In this document: piece by piece, positions 33,513 through 41,451 of the stretch
How positions within the stretch are numbered: position 1 is the stretch's first letter
How the letters are laid out: every line of letters starts with the position of its first letter
Source of the DNA: Variovorax dokdonensis
GTDB taxonomy: Bacteria > Pseudomonadota > Gammaproteobacteria > Burkholderiales > Burkholderiaceae_C
Assembly: GCF_030316895.1 (NCBI RefSeq)
Contig: NZ_JASZYV010000005.1
Span: 186,001 to 250,000 of the forward strand
DNA: 64,000 nt
Direction of reading: 5' to 3'
Program-made: the position numbers and the translations under genes
Notes under the pieces: model-generated
Database searches by the model: none
What the model was told of the DNA's origin: nothing
Seen by the model: only the letters and a program-made list of their open reading frames with translations

Positions 33513-34894
33513 GCATCGTGCGCCGGCCGAAAGCCCTGGGCCGACGGCTGTGGTGGTCGCTGGTGGCATTGCATCTCGCGGCATCGGCGTTGACGGCCTT
33601 CTATTCCTATCGGGCCTATACGCGATTGATTGGCACCTTCATGGATGAGCAGATGCGCGTGGTGGCCGACTCCTATGCCGGTGCCAAGCCGCGCGCCATC
33701 GCGCCGCTGCCTTCGGTGCGAGCACTGGACAGTGGCGCCTTCCTGGTCCAGTTGTGGAATTCGGATGGCACGGTCTTGCTTGCGAGTTCGTGGCCGATGC
33801 CGGTCGTGCCGCTGCAGTCCGGCGACGCGGGCTTTCGCACCGTGCTGCAGGCCGGTCCTCAGGGCGAGGAGGAAAGCTGGCGCGTCTACACCGCCCCGGG
33901 CGACGCCCACCCGGCGCATTCGCGCGTCCAGGTCCTGCAAAGCGTGGCGTTCCGCCAGCAGCGCGCCAGGCATCGGGCCTGGATCGAAAGTCTTCCGCTG
34001 GTGCTGCTGCTTCCGCTGTCGCTGGGCGTGCTCTGGCTGATCGTCTCCTCCGCGTCGCGCACGCTGCGCGTCGCCGCGCGCGAGATGGCGGCGCAGGACG
34101 TTCAAAGGCCCACCGAACTCCCGCTCGATCGCGTTCCCGAGGAATTCGGGCCGCTGGTCGCCGCTTTCAACACGCTGCTGGCGCGCTTGCGCGACGCGCT
34201 CGGAAGCCAACGGCGGTTCATCCAGGACGCCGCGCACGAGCTGCGCACACCGATCGCGGCGATCGGCATCCAGGTCGACAACCTGCGCGCATCGATTCCG
34301 CCGGACACGGAAGCGGCGGACCGCCTTGCGCAACTGGAGGCTGGCGTGGTGCGAACCCGGCACATGGTCGAGCAGCTGCTGCGCTCGTCGCGCCAGGACA
34401 TGTCGGACGCGACGCCAGACGATGTCCCCCAGGCCGATCTGGCGGTGGTGCTTCGCGACAGCGTGGGTCAGCTGATGCCGCTGGCCGATCGCCGGCGGAT
34501 CGACGTGGGCTTCGAAGGCCGGATCCAGGACGCGGCGCTGCGGCGCGTGGGCGCGCCGGAGGGGCAGTTGCGTACGGTCTTCGACAACCTGATCGACAAC
34601 GCGGTGCGCTACACGCCCGAGGGCGGCGTTGTCGACGTGCGCCTGTGGCTGGACAAGGGGTCTCCGGTGGTGGAGGTGATCGACAGCGGCCCGGGCATCG
34701 CGCCCGAATCGATCGGACGGGCCTTCGACCGGTTCTTCCGCGTACCGGGGGCGCCGGCTGGCGGCAGCGGCCTGGGGCTGTCGATCGCGCAGGCCGCCGC
34801 GCGGCGCTGCGGCCTGCGCATCGGCCTGCGCAACCGCGAGGATGCGCCCGGCTTGATCGCCCGCGTCGACGTGCTGGCGTCAGGGCAGCGCTGA
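33509..34894 (+). CDS. Sensor histidine kinase (QseC/TctE-like)
   Basis: A 461-residue inner-membrane kinase. TM1 (about residues 13-33) and TM2 (about 158-177) enclose a periplasmic sensor of about 125 residues. A linker leads to the dimerisation domain with His243 in DAAHELRTPIAAIG. The ATPase domain shows the N-box DNLIDNAVRYTPEGG, DSGPGIAP and GSGLGLSIAQ. The GTG start overlaps the response regulator stop (GTGA); an earlier in-frame ATG inside that gene is not needed. The signal sensed is unknown; similar sensors respond to cations, citrate or quorum/iron cues. Confidence 0.92.
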   Translation: MSIVRRPKALGRRLWWSLVALHLAASALTAFYSYRAYTRLIGTFMDEQMRVVADSYAGAKPRAIAPLPSVRALDSGAFLVQLWNSDGTVLLASSWPMPVVPLQSGDAGFRTVLQAGPQGEEESWRVYTAPGDAHPAHSRVQVLQSVAFRQQRARHRAWIESLPLVLLLPLSLGVLWLIVSSASRTLRVAAREMAAQDVQRPTELPLDRVPEEFGPLVAAFNTLLARLRDALGSQRRFIQDAAHELRTPIAAIGIQVDNLRASIPPDTEAADRLAQLEAGVVRTRHMVEQLLRSSRQDMSDATPDDVPQADLAVVLRDSVGQLMPLADRRRIDVGFEGRIQDAALRRVGAPEGQLRTVFDNLIDNAVRYTPEGGVVDVRLWLDKGSPVVEVIDSGPGIAPESIGRAFDRFFRVPGAPAGGSGLGLSIAQAAARRCGLRIGLRNREDAPGLIARVDVLASGQR

Positions 34895-34900
34895 GCCCTT

Positions 34901-34955
34901 GCTCATGCTGCGCTAAGTCTTTGCTCAGCAAGCGCTCATTCAGCCTGCCTAGAGT
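34901..34955 (+). promoter_or_regulatory. Four tandem 11-bp response-regulator half-sites and -10 element
   Basis: GCTCATGCTGC, GCTAAGTCTTT, GCTCAGCAAGC and GCTCATTCAGC follow each other without gaps (34901-34944). Five bases later is a -10-like TAGAGT (34950-34955). The first 22 bases closely match the pair ahead of the response regulator gene and the last half-site has the same five-base distance to its -10. This is the layout of OmpR-type activation over the -35 region, aimed at the 35018 gene. Confidence 0.65.
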
Positions 34956-35017
34956 GGCCTCGGGGACGTCGCCGCATCCCGCGGAGTGCCCCGACCGAGC
35001 ATTCATCCGAGGAGAAC

Positions 35018-35377
35018 ATGATGCGCAACTTGTTTATCTCAGCCGGCCTGGTCTGCGCGGCGGCCACCCTTGCCACCGGGGCCGCACTGGCCCAGCAGCA
35101 ACCCATGGTCAGCGACGGCGGCGACTATCGACCGATGGCAGTCAGCATGTCCGAGCGGCCGGAGGTGGCCCAAGGCGCGCGCGACGCTGCGCGCACATCC
35201 AATGGCGCGGGCACGGAGTCCATCGGCAGTTCTACGTCGCTGCCGCTGACCAGTGGGGTCGGCGCAGACTTGGCGGCGCGGGGAGCGCTGGAGTCGGCGC
35301 GGGCATCCAATGGCGCGGGCTCTGAAGTGATCGGCGGCTCGACCTCGCCGATGCCGCTGCGCGGCGCCGGCGGCTGA
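35018..35377 (+). CDS. Small exported repeat protein, probable two-component target
   Basis: A 119-residue protein with a signal peptide (LFISAGLVCAAATLATGAAL, cut near ALA-Q26). The mature part is Gly/Ala/Ser-rich and has no Cys. Two near-identical motifs, ARTSNGAGTESIGSSTS (58-74) and ARASNGAGSEVIGGSTS (94-110), repeat with a 36-residue period. A GAGGAG precedes the start. I do not recognise the family. It lies 123 bases after the kinase gene behind four response-regulator half-sites, so it is likely a periplasmic or surface product of that two-component system. Confidence 0.75.
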   Translation: MMRNLFISAGLVCAAATLATGAALAQQQPMVSDGGDYRPMAVSMSERPEVAQGARDAARTSNGAGTESIGSSTSLPLTSGVGADLAARGALESARASNGAGSEVIGGSTSPMPLRGAGG

Positions 35378-35383
35378 CCGGGC

Positions 35384-36610
35384 CTAGAAGTCCACCAGCC
35401 GCAGGCCGATGTTGAGCACGGTGCGGTTGCGGTTGTAGTCCAGCAGCGTGTTGCCGTAGCCGTTGAACAGCTGAACCAGGAATCGCAGATCGCTGCTGCC
35501 CGGATCGCCGATCACGCGGGTGTATTCGAGCTTCTGCGAAGCCGTGCCGAAACCGCCGAGCGTCAGGCCGAAGGCATTGCGGCTGTCCGGATACCACCAG
35601 CCGGAGATCTCGCCGTGGCCCAGATAGTCGGTGATGTCGGGGTTGTCGTCGTCCGTCGCGCTTTCGGAGATGCGCTTCCACACCCGCGCCGTCACGGCGA
35701 AGCTGTTGCCAAGCTCGATGCCGCCCATGAGGTAGTAGCGGTTCCAGCTGCGCGACAGCGGCTCGCTCTGGCCGTTGGACTGGTGCACCAGACCCACGCC
35801 CGCATAGCGCCAGCGCCAGCCGCCGGGCAGGTGCACGTCGGTGGGATAGACGTACATCATCTCGGGCTGGTAGTCGGTGTTGCGGAAGGGCCGCGAGAGA
35901 TCGTTGTTGAACAACTGCCAGTTGGACTGCTGGGTGTAGCCGAACCACAGCGAGTCCTGGCGGGCCGGATCGTTGCGGGTGAGCAGTCCCTGAGCCAACT
36001 TGCTGCGCAAGGACAGGTTGATCTGCATCTCGGCGTTCTGGTAGTCCTGCTGCGTGCCGTTGTGATTGGGCGCCGGCGAAGTGGGCGCCTGGGGCTTCTC
36101 CGGCGAGAGGGCCACCGTCAGATCGGTCGGCTTGTAGCCGCGCAGACCGAAGATGCCGCAGCTGCTGTCCGGCTCCAGCTCCCAGAAGCGCGACAGCGTG
36201 GAGTACTCGCGGTTGCGGCAGCCGCGCCCGCTCGGAGCTTCGACCACGCGCGTGACGGGCACGCTGGAGTCGACGGGCGGCTCGGTGGGGGCGGCGTCGG
36301 CGCTGGCCGGCGCGCCTGTCAGCGCCGCAGGCGCGGGCGGGACGGCCGCGGCGGGCAGGCTTTGCTGCTGCGACCAGCGATCGAAGCAGGCCAGGCGCGC
36401 CTTGTCGTTGCCGGCAATGGCCTGGCATTGCTGCCATGTGAGCTGCGAATCGGCCTGGGGCAGCGCGGCGGGCGCGGCGCTCTGCGCCCAGGCGCCGGCG
36501 CCAGCGAGCGCTCCGAGGGAAGGGAGGACCACGCGCGCCAGCGTGGACAGGGTTGCAAAGCGCGGCATGTCGATCGCGCGGCTTGTCGGTTCGGGGTTGG
36601 ATTTGCTCAT
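35384..36610 (-). CDS. pldA: Outer-membrane phospholipase A
   Basis: A 408-residue protein of the OMPLA family. The catalytic set is intact: His276, Ser278 and Asn290 in LVHQSNGQSEPLSRSWNR, with the same 2- and 14-residue spacing as E. coli His142/Ser144/Asn156. A signal-like stretch (ATLSTLARVVLPSLGALAGA) lies about 17 residues in, so the start MSKSNPEP gives a long n-region; it is kept because its ATG overlaps the stop of the upstream lipoprotein gene by four bases. A 110-residue Pro/Ala-rich region precedes the barrel, making the protein longer than E. coli PldA (289). The C-terminal Phe fits outer-membrane barrels. Confidence 0.9.
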   Translation of the reverse strand: MSKSNPEPTSRAIDMPRFATLSTLARVVLPSLGALAGAGAWAQSAAPAALPQADSQLTWQQCQAIAGNDKARLACFDRWSQQQSLPAAAVPPAPAALTGAPASADAAPTEPPVDSSVPVTRVVEAPSGRGCRNREYSTLSRFWELEPDSSCGIFGLRGYKPTDLTVALSPEKPQAPTSPAPNHNGTQQDYQNAEMQINLSLRSKLAQGLLTRNDPARQDSLWFGYTQQSNWQLFNNDLSRPFRNTDYQPEMMYVYPTDVHLPGGWRWRYAGVGLVHQSNGQSEPLSRSWNRYYLMGGIELGNSFAVTARVWKRISESATDDDNPDITDYLGHGEISGWWYPDSRNAFGLTLGGFGTASQKLEYTRVIGDPGSSDLRFLVQLFNGYGNTLLDYNRNRTVLNIGLRLVDF

Positions 36611-37077
36611 TTTGGTGGGTTCGGGCTCGCCCGTTCGAGGGTGAACGCGTGGTCCTTGTCGGCGGTGTTGTCGTGCCAGGTGCCTGTGAATTTCCTGCCG
36701 CACGATTCGGCCTGCAGTGCGCCGATCCAGCTGGCGCTGATGCTGCGGCCATCCTGCGATTCATCCAGCGTCAGCTTGCCGTCGGCCGGGTCGACGTCGC
36801 CGGCCAGCAGTGCGGGTGCCTTGCCAGGTCGCGTGATGGTGCCGCGCACGCCGTCGTATTCCGGGTGACGCCTGAGTTCGACGCGCGCGGGTTCGATCTG
36901 GCCGTCGATGCGCGCCTGCCATTGGCCGTAGAGCGCGCGCGTCGGCAGGTCTTGCGCGTCTTCGGCGCAGCCGGGGGCCGCGTGGCGCTGGGGCATCTGC
37001 GTGCAGGCCGAAAGTGTGGTCAAGGCGGCTAAGGCCGACAGGGCCAGCGCCAGTGCGGTGGTTCGGGTGAATGCCAT
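36607..37077 (-). CDS. Putative lipoprotein
   Basis: A 156-residue protein with a lipobox at LSAC (Cys25) after a hydrophobic signal, so it is probably a lipid-anchored periplasmic or outer-membrane protein. The mature part has two further Cys (in PGCAEDAQ and ESCGRKFTG) that could form a disulfide, and short beta-type segments such as GQWQARIDG and TGTWHDN. I do not recognise a family. It overlaps the helicase stop by one base and the phospholipase start by four. Confidence 0.78.
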   Translation of the reverse strand: MAFTRTTALALALSALAALTTLSACTQMPQRHAAPGCAEDAQDLPTRALYGQWQARIDGQIEPARVELRRHPEYDGVRGTITRPGKAPALLAGDVDPADGKLTLDESQDGRSISASWIGALQAESCGRKFTGTWHDNTADKDHAFTLERASPNPPK

Positions 37078-39188
37078 CAAGTCGATGCAGGCGTCGTGCC
37101 GGTGGGTTGGGGCGTGTCCGCAGCCGCGGCCGCAGCGGCGGTGTCGGCGGCGCGCTTGGCGAACTCCGCGCGCAGCGCCTTGAGCTTTTCGCGCGGGTCT
37201 TCCTTGGCGGTGGTCTTGTCCAGCGCCATTTCGGTGATGAAGCGGCTGGGGCGGGCGGCCACCATTTCGCGGCCCTTCTTGCGCTTCTTGGTCCAGCTCA
37301 CGGCCAGGCTGCGCTGGGCGCGCGTGATGCCCACGTACATCAGCCGCCGCTCTTCCTGGAGCCGCTCCAGCGTGTTTTCCTCGACCTTTTGCTGACGACC
37401 CTCGTCGTCGTCGAGCTTGAAGGGCAGCAGGCCCTCGTTGCAGCCGATCAGCATCACATGCGGCCATTCCAGGCCCTTGGAAGCATGCAGGGTGGACAGC
37501 GTGACCACGTTCTGGTCCTGCTCGCGTTCGCTGAGCGTGGAGATGAGCGAGATGGTCTGCGCCACTTCGAGCAGGCTGCGCTGTTCGCCCGGCACGTTGT
37601 CGCTGCCGGCGTCGTCCTGCAACTGGCCGCCGCAGCGCTGGGCCATCCAGTCGCAGAACTCCATCACGTTGCCCCAGCGGGAGGCGGCGGCCTGCTCGCT
37701 GTCCTCGCCGTCGTACAGATGCTTCTCGTACTCGATTTCCTTGAGCCAGTCGTCGAGGAAGGCGCGGGCATTCTGGGCGCCCATGCAGTGCCGCGCCCGG
37801 TATTCGAGGTCGTTGATGTAGCGGCCGAACTCGTGCAGGCTTTCGATGGCGCGCTTGGGCATCACGCTGGGCAGCGACGAGCTGAACAGCGCCTCGAACA
37901 GGCTGAGCTTGTATTGGGTGGCAAACACGCCCAGGCTGGCCAGGGTCGTGTGGCCGATGCCGCGCTTGGGCGTGGTTACGGCGCGCAGGAAGGCGGGGTC
38001 GTCGTCGTTGTTGATCCACAGCCGGAACCAGCCGCACAGGTCGCGGATCTCGGCGCGGTCGAAGAAGCTGGTGCCGCCGGAGACCTTGTAGGGAATCTGC
38101 GCGCGCCGAAGCGCCTGCTCGAACACGCGGGCCTGGTGGTTGGCGCGGTAGAGGATGGCGAAGTCGCGCCATTCCTTGTGGGTGGAGTTCTCGCGCAGGC
38201 TCTGGATGCGCGCCACCGCGCGTTCGGCCTCGTGCTGCTCGTTGTCGGCATCGACCACGCGCACGGGCTCGCCTTCGCCCAGCTCGGAGAACAGCGTCTT
38301 GGGGAACAGCTTGGGGTTGGGGCCGATGACGTTGTTGGCCGCCCGCAGGATGGCGCTGGTGGAGCGGTAGTTCTGCTCCAGCTTGATCACCTTCAGGCTG
38401 GGGTAGTCGACCGGCAGCTTGCGCAGGTTGTCGAGCGTGGCGCCGCGCCAGCCGTAGATGGACTGGTCGTCGTCGCCCACCGCGGTGAAGCGGCCGCGCT
38501 CGCCCACCATCCACTTGAGCAGTTCGTACTGCGTGGCGTTGGTGTCCTGGTATTCGTCCACCAGCATGTGGCCCATGGCCTTCTGCCACTTGGCGCGCAC
38601 GTCCTCATGGTCGCGCATCAGTTTGAGCGGCATGCCGATGAGGTCGTCGAAGTCCACGCTCTGGTAGGCCGTCAGCCGCTCTTCGTAGCGCGCCATGATG
38701 CGGGCGGTGATGCGCTCGTTGTCGTCCTGCGCCTGGGCCTCGGCCTGGGCGGCGTTCAGGCCCATGTTCTTCCACTTGCTGATGGTCCACTGCCAGGTGC
38801 GCGCGGTGGCAGCGTCGGTGGTGCCGCCGGCGTCCTTGAGGATGCGCACGACGTCGTCCGAGTCGAGGATGCTGAACTGCGCCTTCAGGCCCAGCGTCTG
38901 CCCGTCCTGGCGCATCATGCGCACGCCCAGCGCGTGGAAGGTGCAGATGAGCACCTTGCCGGCGTCCTTGCCGATCAGTCCGCGCGCGCGCTCGCGCATT
39001 TCCGCTGCAGCCTTGTTGGTGAAGGTGATCGCGGCGATGCGCGCCGGCTCCACGCCCGCCTGGATCAACCGAGCGATCTTGTGGGTGATGACGCGCGTCT
39101 TGCCCGAGCCCGCGCCTGCCAGAACCAGGCAGGGGCCATGCATGTAGTTGACAGCTTCCTGCTGCGAAATGTTGAGGCCGGAAGACAT
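37077..39188 (-). CDS. rep: ATP-dependent DNA helicase Rep (UvrD/Rep family)
   Basis: A 703-residue superfamily 1A 3'-5' helicase. Motif Ia/Walker A is LAGAGSGKTRVI (Lys30), followed by AITFTNKAAAEM, Walker B LVDEYQDTN (about 208), motif III GDDDQSIYGWRGA, motif IV LEQNYRSTS, and motif VI MYVGITRAQRSLAVSW. The start MSSGLNISQQEAVNYMHGPC and the length favour Rep over UvrD (about 720-750). Rep clears proteins ahead of the replication fork. It leads an operon with a lipoprotein and phospholipase A, joined by a one-base overlap. Confidence 0.92.
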   Translation of the reverse strand: MSSGLNISQQEAVNYMHGPCLVLAGAGSGKTRVITHKIARLIQAGVEPARIAAITFTNKAAAEMRERARGLIGKDAGKVLICTFHALGVRMMRQDGQTLGLKAQFSILDSDDVVRILKDAGGTTDAATARTWQWTISKWKNMGLNAAQAEAQAQDDNERITARIMARYEERLTAYQSVDFDDLIGMPLKLMRDHEDVRAKWQKAMGHMLVDEYQDTNATQYELLKWMVGERGRFTAVGDDDQSIYGWRGATLDNLRKLPVDYPSLKVIKLEQNYRSTSAILRAANNVIGPNPKLFPKTLFSELGEGEPVRVVDADNEQHEAERAVARIQSLRENSTHKEWRDFAILYRANHQARVFEQALRRAQIPYKVSGGTSFFDRAEIRDLCGWFRLWINNDDDPAFLRAVTTPKRGIGHTTLASLGVFATQYKLSLFEALFSSSLPSVMPKRAIESLHEFGRYINDLEYRARHCMGAQNARAFLDDWLKEIEYEKHLYDGEDSEQAAASRWGNVMEFCDWMAQRCGGQLQDDAGSDNVPGEQRSLLEVAQTISLISTLSEREQDQNVVTLSTLHASKGLEWPHVMLIGCNEGLLPFKLDDDEGRQQKVEENTLERLQEERRLMYVGITRAQRSLAVSWTKKRKKGREMVAARPSRFITEMALDKTTAKEDPREKLKALRAEFAKRAADTAAAAAAADTPQPTGTTPAST

Positions 39189-39310
39189 GGAAAAGTGCGG
39201 GGGGTGTGCCGTGCAGGCACGCAGACGGAAAGCGAAAGGCCAATGATACGGGGGGCGCTTTTCGCATCACGGGGAGGGCGAGGCCGGGGCTGCGGCGACA
39301 ATCCGCCCCC

Positions 39311-40282
39311 GTGCTGCCCATCTTCCTCGTCACTCTCCCGTTCTTCGCGCTGGTGGCGGCCGGCTATCTGGCCGCCCGCATCCGCATCCTGCCGCTCGAA
39401 TCCATTCCAGGGCTCAATGCCTACGTCCTGTACTTCGCCCTGCCGTGCATGCTTTACCGGTTCGGGGCGAACACGCCCATCGGGCAACTGCTGGACGGCA
39501 GCGTGGCGCTGGTCTGGGGCATCTGCGCATTCGTCGTCGTGGCTGCGGTGGTCGCCTTCAGTCGCAACGGACGCATCGGCTGGAACGACGCCAGCTTCGG
39601 CGCGCTGGTGGCGGCCTTTCCGAACACCGGGTTCATGGGCGTGCCGCTGCTCACCGCGCTCCTCGGCGCCCAGGTGGCGGGGCCGGTGATCCTCACCATC
39701 ATGTTCGACATGGTGGTGACCACCTCGCTGTGCGTGGCGTTGTCCCGGCTGGACAACTCCGGTTCGCAGGGTGCCATCCAGGCGGTGCGCAACGGGTTGC
39801 TCGGTGTGCTGCGCAACCCGATGCCCTGGGCCATTCTGCTGGGCGCCTGGGCGTCCTGGGCGTCATTCCACTTGCCCGGGCCGGTGGAACGCACGGTGGC
39901 GATGCTCGGCGATTCGGCGTCTCCGGCGGCCTTGTTCACCATCGGCGCCGTGCTCGCTCGCTCGGCCATGCTGACCAGCCAGGCGAGAGGCAAGGCGCCG
40001 CTGGCCGACGTGCTGCCGGTGGTGCTGGTCAAGCTGGTGGCGCACCCGCTTCTGGTGTGCGCCGTGGCCCTGGGGCTGCGTGCCGTCGGGCTGCCGCTCA
40101 GCGGGTCGGCGATCGTCGTCCTGGTGCTGGTGGCCGCGCTGCCCAGCGCCAGCAACGTATCGATGCTGGCGGAGCGCTTCGGCGCCGACAACGGCCGCGT
40201 GGCCCGCATCATCCTCTGGACCACCGTGGCGGCCTTCTTCACCTTCCCCTGGGTGGTGGAGCAGACGGCGCGGCTGCGCTGA
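39311..40282 (+). CDS. AEC-family (auxin efflux carrier-like) transporter
   Basis: A 323-residue membrane protein with about ten hydrophobic segments. Family features are the N-terminal YFALPCMLYRF, the central AAFPNTGFMGVPLLTALLG and the C-terminal AALPSASNVSMLAERFGAD. Bacterial members move malonate, malate or other organic acids, not auxin. GTG 39311 is chosen; the in-frame sequence upstream is not membrane-like. It diverges from rep. Confidence 0.88.
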   Translation: MLPIFLVTLPFFALVAAGYLAARIRILPLESIPGLNAYVLYFALPCMLYRFGANTPIGQLLDGSVALVWGICAFVVVAAVVAFSRNGRIGWNDASFGALVAAFPNTGFMGVPLLTALLGAQVAGPVILTIMFDMVVTTSLCVALSRLDNSGSQGAIQAVRNGLLGVLRNPMPWAILLGAWASWASFHLPGPVERTVAMLGDSASPAALFTIGAVLARSAMLTSQARGKAPLADVLPVVLVKLVAHPLLVCAVALGLRAVGLPLSGSAIVVLVLVAALPSASNVSMLAERFGADNGRVARIILWTTVAAFFTFPWVVEQTARLR

Positions 40283-40300
40283 ACAGGGCCGGCGAGCGGC

Positions 40301-40975
40301 TCAATCCGAAACGATGCCCAACTGCCGTGGGTCGGCATCGGGCAGCAATTCGCAGCGCGTGAAATCGCGGCCCTGGCTGCCGTCGCAGTAATAGGTGTTG
40401 TAGATCCGTCCGAACAGCGTGGGCGAAGAGACGAAGAGCAGACCGTGCTCCGGCTGCCAGCGGCGCGATCCCCTGGCCGGACTCGATGGTGCACTGGCCG
40501 CCGGCACGGCAGAGGCGGCCGCAGCGTCGACGTCGGTGAACTCCGCCAGGGTTTGCCGCGCCGCATCGCCACGCCAACGCGTGCCCAACTCCTGGGCCCC
40601 GGGCCGCGCCGCGACCGGAATCAGCAAGGCGTTGACCTGATCGCCCTCGCCGAATCGATGGCTGCGCCCGGCCAGGAAGGCGTACGCGCAGGCAGCGTGG
40701 CATTGGCCCACGACTTCCGTTTCGACCCCGGCGGCCTGGATCGCCTGGGCATAGGCCACGGCGACATCGGCCGATCCGCCCAACGCGTCCTCGAACACGA
40801 CGACTCGCACGCCGCCTTGCTGCAAGCGGCCGGCGAATTCGCGCGCGGCAGAGCCGTCGAGCATTCCGCTCACGTGCAGGCGGTCGGCCTTCTGGCTGAG
40901 TTCGGCCGCCTGGAGCGTGCCGGCCGCCAGCAGCACCAGCGCCGCAACTGTCCCGATCCGAAAAATCCTTCTCAT
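40301..40975 (-). CDS. ClpP-fold periplasmic protein (COG3904-like)
   Basis: A 224-residue exported protein with signal peptide cut near LQA-A23. The region VVVFEDALGGSADVAVAYAQ and GQCHAACAYAFLAGRSHRF (90-108) fits the COG3904 group of ClpP-like periplasmic proteins. Where related proteins often have Ser before the Ala-Cys, this one has Ala (HAAC), so peptidase activity is doubtful. Additional Cys at the C-terminus (YYCDGS, TRCELL) may pair. The gene converges on the AEC transporter gene. Function unknown. Confidence 0.65.
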   Translation of the reverse strand: MRRIFRIGTVAALVLLAAGTLQAAELSQKADRLHVSGMLDGSAAREFAGRLQQGGVRVVVFEDALGGSADVAVAYAQAIQAAGVETEVVGQCHAACAYAFLAGRSHRFGEGDQVNALLIPVAARPGAQELGTRWRGDAARQTLAEFTDVDAAAASAVPAASAPSSPARGSRRWQPEHGLLFVSSPTLFGRIYNTYYCDGSQGRDFTRCELLPDADPRQLGIVSD

Positions 40976-41237
40976 GGCCTTCCCCTTGACCCTTCTTCTC
41001 GAGCCTGTTCAACGCCCAAGAGAGTGAGCATTCACCCGAAGCTCGTGGTTCCGGGCTGGTGCGTCAACCGCTGTTGCGAATTCTTGCTCCGTTGTCGCAA
41101 CCCTGATGCAGTGCGGGCGATCCGGATCGGCGGGGCCCCTTGCCTTGTCCTTCTGGCCTGAGGGTGTTTAGGTCGTTTGTCTAGTGCTTAGGTTCTCAAT
41201 TTGTCATAGAGTCTTCTCGAAACATCGGGAGCAGTTG

Positions 41238-41429
41238 ATGTCGACTCTGGTTCGTGCGGTGCTTTGGTTGCTGTGGTGTGGCGCCATGGCCTGGTTGTGG
41301 AACGTTGGCGCGATGGGCGCTGGCCTGGCGATGGCCAGCGCTGCATTGGGCCTGGCGGTTTTCGCCTGGCCCGCCGGCACGGTGCGCAGGCGCCGCACGC
41401 GCGAACTGCGCTACGTCGAGATCCGCTGA
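41238..41429 (+). CDS. Small membrane protein, unknown
   Basis: A 63-residue peptide with two hydrophobic stretches (VLWLLWCGAMAWLWNVGAMG and the following AGLAMASAALGLAVFAWPAG) and a basic tail (RRRRTRELRYVEIR). GGGAG precedes the ATG. I do not recognise it. The 262 bases upstream (40976-41237) contain no other gene; an inverted TTGCGA/TCGCAA pair lies near 41084-41100, and a run of AT-rich sequence just before the start may hold the promoter. Confidence 0.5.
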   Translation: MSTLVRAVLWLLWCGAMAWLWNVGAMGAGLAMASAALGLAVFAWPAGTVRRRRTRELRYVEIR

Positions 41430-41449
41430 GCCTGCGGATCGCCTCGACG
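41414..41449. other. Long imperfect hairpin between the small membrane gene and priA
   Basis: CGTCGAG-ATCCGC pairs with GCGGAT-(CGC)-CTCGACG around a 7-base loop, covering the end of the 41238-41429 gene and reaching within three bases of the priA stop. It lacks T tracts on both strands, but between converging genes it may act as a two-way transcription barrier. Confidence 0.5.
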
Positions 41450-41451
41450 CT

